Part shown: one piece after another, positions 8,086-17,025 of the stretch
Position numbering within the stretch: the stretch's first letter is position 1
Layout: each line of letters starts with the position of its first letter
DNA from: an uncultured Candidatus Saccharibacteria bacterium
Lineage (GTDB): Bacteria > Patescibacteriota > Saccharimonadia > Saccharimonadales > Saccharimonadaceae
Reading direction: 5' to 3'
NCBI GenBank assembly: GCA_937935245.1
Contig: CALGXX010000011.1
Coordinates: 41,472-105,471 of the forward strand
Length of the DNA stretch: 64,000 nt
Translations under genes and position numbers: made by a program
The notes under the pieces: generated by a model
The model's input: only the letters and a program-made list of their open reading frames with translations
Database searches by the model: none
What the model was told of the DNA's origin: nothing

Positions 8086-10899
8086 ATGACAGAGGTAATT
8101 CGTGTTAAAGGTGCTCGTGAGCACAATTTGAAAAATGTAGATATTGAGATTCCGCGAGATCAGCTGGTGGTGATTACTGGACTTAGTGGGTCTGGAAAAT
8201 CTAGTTTGGCATTTGACACGATTTATGCCGAGGGTCAGCGCCGTTATATGGAGAGCTTGAACTCTTATGCGCGTCAGTTTTTGGGGACGATGGATAAGCC
8301 TGATGTCGATTCAATTGAAGGACTTAGTCCAGCGATTTCAATTGACCAGAAGTCGACCAGTCGCAACCCGCGTTCGACCGTGGCTACGGTGACGGAAATT
8401 TATGATTATCTGAGGCTTTTGTTTGCGCGAATTGGTGTGCCGCATTGTCCGATTTGTGGCAATGAAGTGACACGTCGCACGACTGAGGTGATTATTGACG
8501 AGATTTTGCGACAATTTGTTGATAAGCGAATTCTGCTATTGGCGCCAATTGTTAAGAATAAAAAAGGTGAGTTTGCGCATATTCCAGAGCAATATCAGCG
8601 ACTTGGTTATGCCAGGGTTCGTGTGGACGGCGTGGTGTACGCGCTGGATGAATTTCCAGAGCTGCAAAAAAGCTACAAGCATAATATCGAGCTGGTTGTT
8701 GACAGGTTGGCGTTGACGGCGGAAATGCGATCCCGACTAAGTCAGAGCGTTGAGCAGGCACTGGACTTAGGTCAGGGAGTTATCGAGGTTTTGGATGTGG
8801 ATAGCGGCGAAGTGAAGACATTTTCGCAGAGATATGCTTGTGTTGATCATCCTGATGTCGATATTCCAGAGCTGGAGCCGCGACTGTTTAGTTTTAACGC
8901 GCCGCAAGGAGCTTGTCCTGTATGTACGGGTTTGGGGTCGAGGTTGGAGGTCGATCCAGAATTGGTCTTTAATAACAATTTGACAATTTCCGAAGGCGCG
9001 ATTCGACCTTATAATCGAATGAATTCTGACGCTTGGAATATGAAGCGATTGGCGTCTGTTGCTGAAGCTCACGGATTTAGCTTGAAAGTTCCCGTAGGCA
9101 AGCTTTCTGATGATGTTAAACATAAAATATTATACGGAACTGGCGACCAAAAATATCGCGTTGATTTGGGTGGCGGTCGACATTACGATACGACTTATGA
9201 GGGTGTTATTTCTAATCTGGAGCGACGCTGGAAAGAAACTGATAGCGATTTTATGCGACGAGATATTGAGCGATTTATGCGCGAGAGGGACTGCTATGCT
9301 TGTAAAGGTGCGCGCCTGAAACCTGTGGTTTTGGCGGTGACGGTTCATGAATTGAATATCGTTGACGTGTGCGATTTGAGTGTTGATGACGCGTTGGATT
9401 TGTTTGACAATAAGCTTCAATTGACCGAGCAAGAAATGACGATTGCTCGCTTGATTGTGAAGGAAATTAAAGCTCGTTTGGCGTTTATGAGTAATGTTGG
9501 GCTGAACTATTTGGAGCTAAGCCGAGCGGCTAATACATTGAGTGGTGGCGAGGCGCAGCGAATTCGCTTGGCGACGCAAATTGGCGCTGGACTTCAGGGC
9601 GTGCTTTACGTTCTGGACGAGCCGTCAATTGGACTTCATCAACGCGACAACGACAAGTTGATTGATATGTTGAAGCGCCTTCGTGATTTAGGAAATTCTG
9701 TCCTGGTGGTCGAGCATGACGAGGACACGATTCGCCAGAGTGATTTTCTGGTTGATATGGGACCGGGAGCTGGTGTGAATGGTGGTCAAGTAGTGGCTCT
9801 GGGGACGCCTGAAATTGTTGCGAAAAATGAGAATAGTATAACGGGTCGCTATTTATCTGGGGCGGAAAAAATTGCCGTTCCGAAAAAGCGTCGCAAAGTC
9901 GTGAAAGATAGAAAGTTGATTGTTCGTGGCGCTCGCGAAAATAATCTTAAGAACATTGACGTGGAGTTTCCTCTGGGTTTGATGACTGTGGTGTCTGGTG
10001 TTTCTGGTAGCGGAAAGTCGACGCTTGTGAATGACATTGTGGCGCGGGAATTGGCTGCAGAGCTGAATCGCGCAACGACGGCGCCAGGACTGCACGATGC
10101 CATAGAAGGTGTGAATTTGCTTGATAAGACGATTGTCATAGATCAGTCGCCAATTGGTCGAACGCCGCGTTCCAATCCAGCGACTTACACTGGGATTTTT
10201 ACGCCGATTCGCGAGCTTTTTGCTAGCACGCCCGAGGCTAACGTTAGAGGCTACAAATCTGGACGATTTAGTTTTAACGTTAAAGGCGGCCGCTGCGAAA
10301 ATTGTCAGGGCGATGGTGTGATAAAGATTGAAATGCACTTTTTGCCGGATGTTTATGTTCAATGTGATGAGTGTCACGGCAAGCGTTATAATCGCGAGGC
10401 GTTGGAAATTAAGTATAAAGACAAGACGATTGCTGATGTTCTGGATATGACAATTGATCAAGCGGCGGAGTTTTTTGACAGCGTGCCGAATATTGCACGT
10501 AAACTTCAGACGTTGGTTGAGGTTGGGCTTGGCTATATTAAACTTGGTCAGCCAGCAACTACTTTTTCAGGCGGTGAGGCGCAGCGAATTAAATTGGCAA
10601 CGGAACTCTCCAAGCGTTCTACTGGAAAAACTATGTACATTCTGGACGAGCCGACCACTGGGCTTCATTCTGCTGATGTAAAACGACTGTTGGGGATTTT
10701 ACAACAATTGGTTGAAGGTGGAAATAGTATGATTATCATTGAGCACAATTTGGACGTCATAAAGTCAGCTGACTGGATAATTGATATGGGTCCAGAAGGC
10801 GGAATTGGTGGCGGTACCATTGTGGCTTGCGGTACACCTGAAGATATCGCCAAGGTGTCAAATTCGTTCACTGGCAAATATCTGAAAAAGATACTTTAA
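8086..10899 (+). CDS. uvrA: Excinuclease ABC subunit A
   Basis: 937 residues, full length. Two ABC-type ATPase modules have Walker A motifs GLSGSGKSSLAFDT and GVSGSGKSTL, signatures LSGGEAQRIRLATQIG and FSGGEAQRIKLATELS, and Walker B with VLDEPSIGLHQ and ILDEPTTGLHS. Zinc-finger cysteines are visible (CPIC; CENCQGDG with CDECHGKRYN). UvrA dimers find bulky DNA lesions and load UvrB. TATAAT (8071-8076) ends 9 nt before the ATG, so the mRNA is leaderless or nearly so. uvrC and uvrB are elsewhere in the window, not in an operon with it. Confidence 0.98.
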   Translation: MTEVIRVKGAREHNLKNVDIEIPRDQLVVITGLSGSGKSSLAFDTIYAEGQRRYMESLNSYARQFLGTMDKPDVDSIEGLSPAISIDQKSTSRNPRSTVATVTEIYDYLRLLFARIGVPHCPICGNEVTRRTTEVIIDEILRQFVDKRILLLAPIVKNKKGEFAHIPEQYQRLGYARVRVDGVVYALDEFPELQKSYKHNIELVVDRLALTAEMRSRLSQSVEQALDLGQGVIEVLDVDSGEVKTFSQRYACVDHPDVDIPELEPRLFSFNAPQGACPVCTGLGSRLEVDPELVFNNNLTISEGAIRPYNRMNSDAWNMKRLASVAEAHGFSLKVPVGKLSDDVKHKILYGTGDQKYRVDLGGGRHYDTTYEGVISNLERRWKETDSDFMRRDIERFMRERDCYACKGARLKPVVLAVTVHELNIVDVCDLSVDDALDLFDNKLQLTEQEMTIARLIVKEIKARLAFMSNVGLNYLELSRAANTLSGGEAQRIRLATQIGAGLQGVLYVLDEPSIGLHQRDNDKLIDMLKRLRDLGNSVLVVEHDEDTIRQSDFLVDMGPGAGVNGGQVVALGTPEIVAKNENSITGRYLSGAEKIAVPKKRRKVVKDRKLIVRGARENNLKNIDVEFPLGLMTVVSGVSGSGKSTLVNDIVARELAAELNRATTAPGLHDAIEGVNLLDKTIVIDQSPIGRTPRSNPATYTGIFTPIRELFASTPEANVRGYKSGRFSFNVKGGRCENCQGDGVIKIEMHFLPDVYVQCDECHGKRYNREALEIKYKDKTIADVLDMTIDQAAEFFDSVPNIARKLQTLVEVGLGYIKLGQPATTFSGGEAQRIKLATELSKRSTGKTMYILDEPTTGLHSADVKRLLGILQQLVEGGNSMIIIEHNLDVIKSADWIIDMGPEGGIGGGTIVACGTPEDIAKVSNSFTGKYLKKIL

Positions 10900-10901
10900 G
10901 A

Positions 10902-11552
10902 TTATTTTTTACGCTTGGTTTTCGAGAGAAGAACCGACAATTGTTCTCTTAATAAAGCGCGAGTATTTGGCTGCTTCAAAGCATGAATAACCATTGGTGA
11001 GACAGACAGGAAGATGATGAGGATAGCCGCAACTTCAATATTTACACCTGCTTTGGTCAAAAACTCGCCAGCATAGAAACCTAGATAAACGAATGCTGAC
11101 GACCAAAGAAATCCACCGATAAGATTGAAAGTTAAGAATGTTTTATAGTGCATTTTACTGGCGCCGGCAACGATTGGGGCGAAGGTTCTGACAATTGGCA
11201 CAAATCGAGCCAGGACGATTGTCGCTGAGCCGTGCTTGTCATAAAACTTTTCTGTTTGCTTCAAATATTTTTTCTTGAAGAATCGGGAATTTTCTTTTTC
11301 AAACAACTTGCGCCCAACTTTGTGTCCAAAACTATAACCAACACTGTCGCCCAGCACTGCCGCCGCAAAAACCAAAAGCGCAAAAATGTGAATGTCAATA
11401 TGTAGAATGTTTTGCTGAACCATATATCCAGCGGTGAAAAGCAGGCTGTCGCCGGGTAGAACAAACCCGATTAATAGGCCAGATTCTGCGAAAACTACTA
11501 ATAAAATTGCCAATACGCCAAAGCTAGTTATCAAGTGAATAAAAGATTCCAT
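10902..11552 (-). CDS. DedA family membrane protein
   Basis: 216 residues. DedA/SNARE-associated features include an N-terminal hydrophobic helix, FAESGLLIGFVLPGDSLLFTAG, GDSVGYSFGHKVG, ARFVPIVRTFAPIVAGASKM and a late pair of membrane helices, with a basic C-terminal tail. DedA proteins are proposed lipid scramblases or transporters that recycle undecaprenyl phosphate or phospholipid. TATAAT on the minus strand (11559-11564) ends 6 nt before the ATG, giving a leaderless start. It is convergent with uvrA, with 2 nt between the stops. Confidence 0.9.
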   Translation of the reverse strand: MESFIHLITSFGVLAILLVVFAESGLLIGFVLPGDSLLFTAGYMVQQNILHIDIHIFALLVFAAAVLGDSVGYSFGHKVGRKLFEKENSRFFKKKYLKQTEKFYDKHGSATIVLARFVPIVRTFAPIVAGASKMHYKTFLTFNLIGGFLWSSAFVYLGFYAGEFLTKAGVNIEVAAILIIFLSVSPMVIHALKQPNTRALLREQLSVLLSKTKRKK

Positions 11553-11589
11553 GCCTTAATTATAGCATGATTGGCGTATGCAGATTGGG

Positions 11590-13362
11590 CTATTCTTCAA
11601 TAAATCCGCCAGATTGTCGCGCCCATAATTTCGCGTAAACACCGCGTTTTTTATTGATAAGTTCGTCGTGTGATCCGTCCTCGACAATTTTTCCATCCTT
11701 CAGGACAATTATACGATCCAACTTGGCAATTGTAGATAAGCGATGGGCAATGACAATTGAGGTTCGATTCTCCATCAACGTTTCCAAAGACTTTTGGATC
11801 AACGCTTCTGACTCAGAATCTAGCGCTGAAGTCGCCTCGTCGAGGACTAGAATTGGCGCATCTTTTAGGATTGCCCTGGCAATTGCAACTCGTTGTCGCT
11901 GTCCGCCAGATAATTTAATTCCGCGCTCGCCAACCATTGTGTCAAAACCGTCTTTAAGTCCAACGATAAAATCGTAAGCGCCAGCTTTTTTGGCGGCTTC
12001 TTCAATTTCTGCGTCCGTTGCATCAGGTCGACCGTAAGCGATGTTTTCGCGCACGGAGCGGTGGAATAGTAATGGCTCTTGCGGTACGTAAGCGATTTTT
12101 GCGCGCAAACTTGCTTGGGTGACTTCGGAAATATCTTGTCCGTCGATGGTAATTTTTCCCGAGTCAATATCAGCGAAGCGTAATAGCAATTTAGTGAGCG
12201 TAGTTTTTCCAGAACCGCTCGCTCCGACCAAACCTATTTTTTCGCCTGGTTTAATATCCAGGGAGAAGTCGTGGAATAGAGTGTCGCCTTGACCCTCGTC
12301 GTGCGTGAAAGTTACTTTGTCCATAGAAATTTCGCCGTTTGTAACTTTTAGCTTTGAATTGCTTTTATCAATCAATGTCGTTGGCGTTTGTAAAATCTCC
12401 ACCATATCATTTGCGTTACCGATAATTCGGTTGTAATTGCGCATAATTCCGTTCATGTTCCATAATTCATGCGCGACACTACCGGTGTAAGTGATGATGA
12501 GATAAACAGATGCCACTGACACCAAATTATTCTGGGCTGCGTACACTGCGAAGGCGATTGCTCCAATTTTAATAACCATGTTGATTGACGAATACACGGT
12601 GCTGACTTTTAAGAATCCGCGCATTACGTCGAGACTCGAGTTTCGCCAAGAGTTGACAGTTTTTGCGAAAAATTTCTGTTCCGTAGCTTCGGCGCCGGAC
12701 GACTTGACTGCTAGAACATTTGAAATTACGTCGGCTAATTGTCCGTTTAATTTATTGCTGGATTTGGCTTCTTTTTTTGTCAATTTCGCCATTGGCTTGG
12801 ATCCGTAATAAACGACGATGCTGAAAACAATTGAGAAGATGAGCAAGAATAACGCGTATTGCCAGAGAAGAGTTGATAGAACGATTATTGAACCGACCAG
12901 TGAAACAACTAGTGGCAAGATTGACCAAATTATCGTGTCCCAAAAACTTTCCACCGCGCCGACTAATTTATTTGTTTGGCTAACGAGCGACCCGCCGAAT
13001 TTATTTGAGTGAAAGAATAATGTTTGGTTGGTTAGTTTGCTGAAGCATCGAGCATATAAATCTCGTTGCATGGCGGTTTCAAATGTCCAGGCGAGATATA
13101 AAACTAATCGCCAGCCGATGACGCTCGACCATAATCCACTGACGCTGTATAAAGCAATTAGTGTCCATAGATTTTTTGCGTCGTGCAGTTGATTGTGTTG
13201 GATGATACTAAGAAGCTGAGCAATTATGAGCGGCCCGACAAAAATGGTAACCACGAGAGTTAACATTGCAAAAAATATTGCCAAGTTTCGGCGATGTTTG
13301 TACGGTACTGATGTCTTCCAGAATAGACGAAATATTTCTTTGCTGTTCGGTTTACTTTTCAA
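11590..13362 (-). CDS. ABC exporter, fused permease and ATPase
   Basis: 590 residues. Six membrane helices lie in residues 25-330, then a nucleotide-binding domain with Walker A GLVGASGSGKTTL, signature LSGGQRQRVAIARA, Walker B ILVLDEATSALD and H-loop IVIAHRLSTI. This is a homodimeric or half-transporter type exporter (MsbA/LmrA class); the substrate cannot be told. The start is TTG at 13362, with GAAAGG 7 nt upstream as ribosome binding site; no ATG fits. A leader of about 110 nt runs from a consensus promoter at 13480-13508 and contains an inverted repeat. Confidence 0.92.
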   Translation of the reverse strand: MKSKPNSKEIFRLFWKTSVPYKHRRNLAIFFAMLTLVVTIFVGPLIIAQLLSIIQHNQLHDAKNLWTLIALYSVSGLWSSVIGWRLVLYLAWTFETAMQRDLYARCFSKLTNQTLFFHSNKFGGSLVSQTNKLVGAVESFWDTIIWSILPLVVSLVGSIIVLSTLLWQYALFLLIFSIVFSIVVYYGSKPMAKLTKKEAKSSNKLNGQLADVISNVLAVKSSGAEATEQKFFAKTVNSWRNSSLDVMRGFLKVSTVYSSINMVIKIGAIAFAVYAAQNNLVSVASVYLIITYTGSVAHELWNMNGIMRNYNRIIGNANDMVEILQTPTTLIDKSNSKLKVTNGEISMDKVTFTHDEGQGDTLFHDFSLDIKPGEKIGLVGASGSGKTTLTKLLLRFADIDSGKITIDGQDISEVTQASLRAKIAYVPQEPLLFHRSVRENIAYGRPDATDAEIEEAAKKAGAYDFIVGLKDGFDTMVGERGIKLSGGQRQRVAIARAILKDAPILVLDEATSALDSESEALIQKSLETLMENRTSIVIAHRLSTIAKLDRIIVLKDGKIVEDGSHDELINKKRGVYAKLWARQSGGFIEE

Positions 13363-13446
13363 ATCAATTCCTTTCGATAATAAATTAATATTTATAAACT
13401 GCGCAGAAAACTGAGTGTTCTTAATTATTCAAAATGTATATTAGAG

Positions 13447-13466
13447 GAACTCGTCATTGGGAGTTC
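13447..13466. repeat. Inverted repeat in ABC exporter leader
   Basis: GAACTC (13447-13452) and GAGTTC (13461-13466) form a perfect 6-bp inverted repeat around an 8-nt loop. It sits just downstream of the exporter's predicted transcript start, so it could be a repressor site or an RNA hairpin. Confidence 0.4.
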
Positions 13467-13479
13467 ATAGACTTTGACT

Positions 13480-13508
13480 ATTATATGTAATATATAGATA
13501 TAAGTCAA
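13480..13508 (-). promoter_or_regulatory. Consensus promoter of ABC exporter
   Basis: On the minus strand, TTGACT (13508-13503), 17-bp spacer, TATAAT (13485-13480). It is divergent from the fur promoter, whose -35 begins 18 bp away. Confidence 0.7.
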
Positions 13509-13525
13509 TTTGTGGAATAAAGTCC

Positions 13526-13554
13526 TTGTCCATTTATTGTAAATACTTTACAAT
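13526..13554 (+). promoter_or_regulatory. Autoregulatory promoter and operator of Fur-family gene
   Basis: TTGTCC (13526-13531), 17-bp spacer, TACAAT (13549-13554), then 6 nt to the ATG. A 19-bp palindrome, ATTGTAAATACTTTACAAT (13536-13554), covers most of the spacer and the whole -10 box. Its AT-rich arms around a 3-nt centre resemble Fur/PerR boxes. A bound regulator would block polymerase directly, so autorepression is the natural reading. Confidence 0.65.
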
Positions 13555-13560
13555 AGGAAC

Positions 13561-13953
13561 ATGACGCAAATTGTTAGGCGATCAACAAAATACACGAATG
13601 ACGTGATGGCGATTTTAAAGAGTAAGCATCATGCGACGAATGCGGAAATTGCTCAGGAATTGCGGAACATTCATCCTGAAGTTAGCGACACGACGGTGCA
13701 TCGAATAACTCAACGCCTGTGCGGCGACGGGACGATTGGTTTGGCGCCATCGACCAAAAAGGGTTGCTTGCGATATGATATTCGTAAGGATGATCACGAT
13801 CATTTTGTGTGCAGCGATTGTGATGGCTTGATGGATATTAAAATTGCCGATGAGATGAGAAAACAGATTGCGCATGAAATTAGCGATTGTTATATTGACG
13901 GCCCGTTGGTTGTGACGGGAGTTTGTAAAAAATGCCAGAAAAGGAGGAAATAA
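13561..13953 (+). CDS. Fur/PerR family metal-dependent regulator
   Basis: 130 residues. A winged-helix DNA-binding half (HHATNAEIAQELRNIHPEVSDTTVHRI) precedes a metal-binding half with DDHDHFVCSDC and VCKKC, i.e. two C-x-x-C pairs for the structural zinc and a His/Asp-rich regulatory site. Whether it senses iron, zinc, manganese or peroxide cannot be decided; the thioredoxin gene fused behind it favours a peroxide (PerR-like) role. The promoter carries a matching palindrome. The stop TAA overlaps the ATG of trxA by one base (TAATG). Confidence 0.88.
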   Translation: MTQIVRRSTKYTNDVMAILKSKHHATNAEIAQELRNIHPEVSDTTVHRITQRLCGDGTIGLAPSTKKGCLRYDIRKDDHDHFVCSDCDGLMDIKIADEMRKQIAHEISDCYIDGPLVVTGVCKKCQKRRK

Positions 13954-14282
13954 TGGCTTTATATGAAATTACAACGAAGCAAGAATTCGAAGATAAGGTG
14001 CTAAAAAGCGACGGTCCTGTACTAGTTGATTTTTGGGCGCCGTGGTGTCCGCCATGTCGTGCAATGGCTCCGCTCTTGCATCAAATTGCTGAAGAAACAG
14101 AGTTTGATATTGTTAAGGTTGACACTGAAGCGAGTCAGGAAAATGCGCAATTGGCTATGGAATATCGCGTGCAGGGAATTCCAAATATGAAGATTTTTGT
14201 TGGCGGCGAGGAAGTTGCTGAAATGATCGGCATGAAGCCAAAGCAGACATTGATTGACGCTCTGGAAAAAGCTGCAAAATAG
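13953..14282 (+). CDS. trxA: Thioredoxin with a WCPPC active site
   Basis: 109 residues, standard thioredoxin length. VDFWAPWCPPCRAMAPL holds the redox pair Cys32/Cys35. The usual WCGPC is WCPPC here, a change that generally shifts redox potential. The cis-proline is in QGIPNMKIF. The ATG at 13953 follows AGGAGG inside the end of the Fur gene and gives the family N-terminus. Cotranscription with the Fur-family regulator suggests an oxidative-stress operon. A thioredoxin reductase is encoded at 51116. Confidence 0.93.
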   Translation: MALYEITTKQEFEDKVLKSDGPVLVDFWAPWCPPCRAMAPLLHQIAEETEFDIVKVDTEASQENAQLAMEYRVQGIPNMKIFVGGEEVAEMIGMKPKQTLIDALEKAAK

Positions 14283-14300
14283 AAAATAGAAGGGGGATTT

Positions 14301-14696
14301 ATGAAGGGTTTTAGTGGAAATATCGAAAAACTTACGTTAGAAAATGATAATTTTCGTCAAGTTCTATATACTGCCAGGCATTGTCAATTGGTGTTGATGA
14401 GCTTACCTGTTGGCGGGGAAATCGGTTCGGAGGTTCACGAGGAGAATGATCAATTTTTCAGATTTGAGTCTGGCGAAGGTAAGGTTTTGATTGATGGTAA
14501 TGAATATATTGTTTCCGACGGTAGTGCTATTATTGTGCCGGCGGGAGCTGAGCATAATGTGATAAATACCGGCGAGGAGTCACTTAAGCTTTATACTATT
14601 TATAGTCCAGCGCATCACAAAGATGGCATTGTTCGAGCAACTCGCGAAGAAGCGGAGGCCAACGAAGAAGATTTTGACGGCGTAACTACCGAATAA
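14301..14696 (+). CDS. Cupin-domain protein
   Basis: 131 residues forming one small beta-barrel cupin. Motif 1 is around EVHEENDQFFRFESGEGKVLIDG and motif 2 around VPAGAEHNVINTG, giving candidate metal ligands His, Glu and His. Close relatives are annotated only as cupins; an isomerase or sensor role is possible. It has an AGAAGGGGG ribosome binding site and lies 18 nt behind trxA, so it probably belongs to the Fur-headed operon. Confidence 0.8.
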   Translation: MKGFSGNIEKLTLENDNFRQVLYTARHCQLVLMSLPVGGEIGSEVHEENDQFFRFESGEGKVLIDGNEYIVSDGSAIIVPAGAEHNVINTGEESLKLYTIYSPAHHKDGIVRATREEAEANEEDFDGVTTE

Positions 14697-14738
14697 GTTA
14701 TTTTTAAAATAAAAGATGCTGCAAAATTGGTGGATTTT

Positions 14739-15203
14739 ATGACTCGTAAAGAATCAGTTATTGGTAAAGCGTCTGGTATATTTGGGCGGGCAATTTTTCG
14801 TGGAATTGCATGCGTCATATCGCTAGTTTTTAGGATTGTACCGCAGAAGGACCGCGTACGGGTGATTGTTTATCGTGATGATGGTAAGATTTTGTTAGTT
14901 AGAGGTCGTTTTAGTCGTCAAGAGTGGGCTCTACCGGGAGGCGGAGTGAATCGTAATGAGAGTTACGAACAGGCTGCCGTTAGAGAAACCTTGGAAGAAG
15001 TTGGATTAAGGGTGCATAATCTGCGATATCTCGGAAAAGCTAATTCTCATGAATCATATGTCAAATTTTCAGTTCGAGTTTTTGCGGCGCACGCGTCTGA
15101 TTATGACATAAAATGCAACTTTGAAATAATGGAAGCCCGGTGGTTTAATATGAATTATCTTCCTGAAGAATATTGCACTCTGTATGCTAATAAGTATCAG
15201 TAG
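14739..15203 (+). CDS. NUDIX hydrolase
   Basis: 154 residues from the ATG at 14739, which has GGTGG 7 nt upstream; a TTG four codons earlier is less likely. The Nudix box is intact: GGGVNRNESYEQAAVRETLEEVGL, written G-x5-E-x7-R-E-x2-E-E-x-G. An N-terminal hydrophobic stretch (FGRAIFRGIACVISLVFRIV, about residues 15-34) could tether it to the membrane. Nudix enzymes cleave nucleoside diphosphates linked to another group; the substrate is unknown. Confidence 0.85.
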   Translation: MTRKESVIGKASGIFGRAIFRGIACVISLVFRIVPQKDRVRVIVYRDDGKILLVRGRFSRQEWALPGGGVNRNESYEQAAVRETLEEVGLRVHNLRYLGKANSHESYVKFSVRVFAAHASDYDIKCNFEIMEARWFNMNYLPEEYCTLYANKYQ

Positions 15204-15231
15204 GCGACTCCGCTTTATGTATAATATGAGT

Positions 15232-15954
15232 ATGAACAATCGACAAATTTCCCAGCTTGAAATAGTAAAGACTAAAGTTCGGCAGTTACTGAGCAGCGAT
15301 ACTTCGGGACATGCTGATGATCATGTCGAGCGAGTAGCGTTGCTGGCAGAGCGTTTTGCTAACGAATGCAGTGAATCAGTGAACCTGCAAGAAGTGCTAT
15401 TGACGGCTTGGCTGCATGATGTTGATGATTATAAATTAGTCGGTAAAACGCAGGCGGAAAAATTGACGAACGCGGTAGATATTATGGCGCAGGCAGAGAT
15501 AGCTGATGATTTAAGTCAGGTTGTGCTGGAAAATATTGCGGCGATTGGTTATAGTAAACGGCTGAATGGCAAGCAGCCGCAGCGGTTGGCGGGGAAATTG
15601 GCGTCTGACGCTGATATGTGTGATGCTATTGGTGCGGTCGGCATTGAGCGAGCGTTGGTTTATGCTTGTCATCATGGTGGGCGGATTTTTGATCCTAAAG
15701 TTTGGCCGAATGTCAATCTGGCGGCGCACGAATATAACGCTGATGGCAATACGCATGACACTGACGGATTCATTAATCACTTCTTTGAGAAGCTGCTGAA
15801 ATTGAAAGGTTTGATGTTGACTGAGCCGGGGCGAATAGAAGCGGGAAATCGTCATCAAATTATGGTTGATTTTCTTCGCGCTTACTTCCGCGAGAAGAAT
15901 GTACCTGACTGGAGTGAGTTTTTGGAGGAATATTTACGTAGCGTCGATGTCTAA
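15232..15954 (+). CDS. HD-domain phosphohydrolase
   Basis: 240 residues. HD superfamily ligands appear as HADDHVERV, TAWLHDVDDYK and LASDADMCDAIGA, the layout of small YedJ/YpgQ-type phosphohydrolases that act on nucleotides. ATGs at 15184, 15217 and 15226 are in frame but precede or touch the -10 box TATAAT (15220-15225). The ATG at 15232 lies 6 nt after it and is chosen as a leaderless start. Confidence 0.82.
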   Translation: MNNRQISQLEIVKTKVRQLLSSDTSGHADDHVERVALLAERFANECSESVNLQEVLLTAWLHDVDDYKLVGKTQAEKLTNAVDIMAQAEIADDLSQVVLENIAAIGYSKRLNGKQPQRLAGKLASDADMCDAIGAVGIERALVYACHHGGRIFDPKVWPNVNLAAHEYNADGNTHDTDGFINHFFEKLLKLKGLMLTEPGRIEAGNRHQIMVDFLRAYFREKNVPDWSEFLEEYLRSVDV

Positions 15955-15993
15955 AATAGGCTAAACTTAGTATATTTGATATTATAGTCTAGT

Positions 15994-17013
15994 ATGAAAA
16001 AGATTTTGAAGATATTTAATACTCGTTTTTGTAAGTTAGCTAAAAATAGTGCCACCGAGAAGCGCGCACACCGATATTCTCAAAAATCGCTAAGACGAGG
16101 CAATAAAGCTGAAGGTGATAAATATCAAAGACTATTTGTAAAGAAATCATTGCAATATTTACCGCATCATCTATTATTAGCGGTTTCTCATAGAATACGA
16201 TTGCGATGGGCTGAAAAAATATTAGACAAATTTGCCAGAAAATACATAATCAAGCCAAAATCAATACGCCAGTTTAAAGAGTCTGAAATAAAAGAATATC
16301 AAAAACTGACGAAAGGCACTCAGTTTTGGCATGGTACCGGCCGCTGGCAGCATGGTGAGCACGATATAACTGATGTCCTGAAAAGTTTTTGTGATGCTGC
16401 CGGACTTAAGCCAGTACGTGATGTGTATGCAGTCTTTGGCGGGAGTGATCAACATGTCATGCATTCAATTTCAGTATGTAGAAGTCGCATGATAGCACGA
16501 TCATACGCTGATACGCACGGCGTTGGCTGGAAAGAGAAAAATCGTTACGGTGATGCGCTTATGTGGGTGTCGTATTATTATGGCATGTTTTATGCTCGTC
16601 TATTTATAACTAGAGGTTTTAAAATGATGCGTCGCTGGAAAGCGTGGCGAGCATTGTCTCATGATAATAATGGCGATAATACTTGGGGCAAAAAAGTAAA
16701 TATCCAAGCGCGAAATGTATGGGACGTTTTTTGCTTAGGTAGTGACATATCTGGAAATTATCCGATATTAATTGGTGTGAAAAATATTGATTCACAGATA
16801 AAACTAGATAAGCCAATGTGTCAATACGAAGTTCGTGCTAATAAACTGATAAATATTGCAAATATTTCACATGTGGAAGTGCCGCACGATAAGCAAGATG
16901 AAGTGCGAAAGTTATTGCACAAACACGATGTTAAATTGCCAGTAACGAGTATAGAATTAGGCGAATATGTTAGCTCAAAAGAGCGTTTTATTGACCTGAT
17001 TAGCGCTTTGTAG
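15994..17013 (+). CDS. Unknown protein, possible ADP-ribosyltransferase fold
   Basis: 339 residues, unusually AT-rich next to its neighbours. Residues 1-100 are basic with no clear domain. The rest shows a succession like ADP-ribosyltransferase/KptA-type folds: KGTQFWHGTGRW with the NAD-binding-type His113-Gly-Thr, then DVLKSFCDAAGLKP, then SISVCRSRMIARSYAD, then a strand YPILIGVKN, then YEVRANKLINIANISHVEV with Glu279 in the position of an ART catalytic Glu. This is a pattern match by eye, not a proven family. The -10 (TATAGT) ends 5 nt before the ATG. Confidence 0.4.
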   Translation: MKKILKIFNTRFCKLAKNSATEKRAHRYSQKSLRRGNKAEGDKYQRLFVKKSLQYLPHHLLLAVSHRIRLRWAEKILDKFARKYIIKPKSIRQFKESEIKEYQKLTKGTQFWHGTGRWQHGEHDITDVLKSFCDAAGLKPVRDVYAVFGGSDQHVMHSISVCRSRMIARSYADTHGVGWKEKNRYGDALMWVSYYYGMFYARLFITRGFKMMRRWKAWRALSHDNNGDNTWGKKVNIQARNVWDVFCLGSDISGNYPILIGVKNIDSQIKLDKPMCQYEVRANKLINIANISHVEVPHDKQDEVRKLLHKHDVKLPVTSIELGEYVSSKERFIDLISAL

Positions 17014-17025
17014 TTATATGAAATT

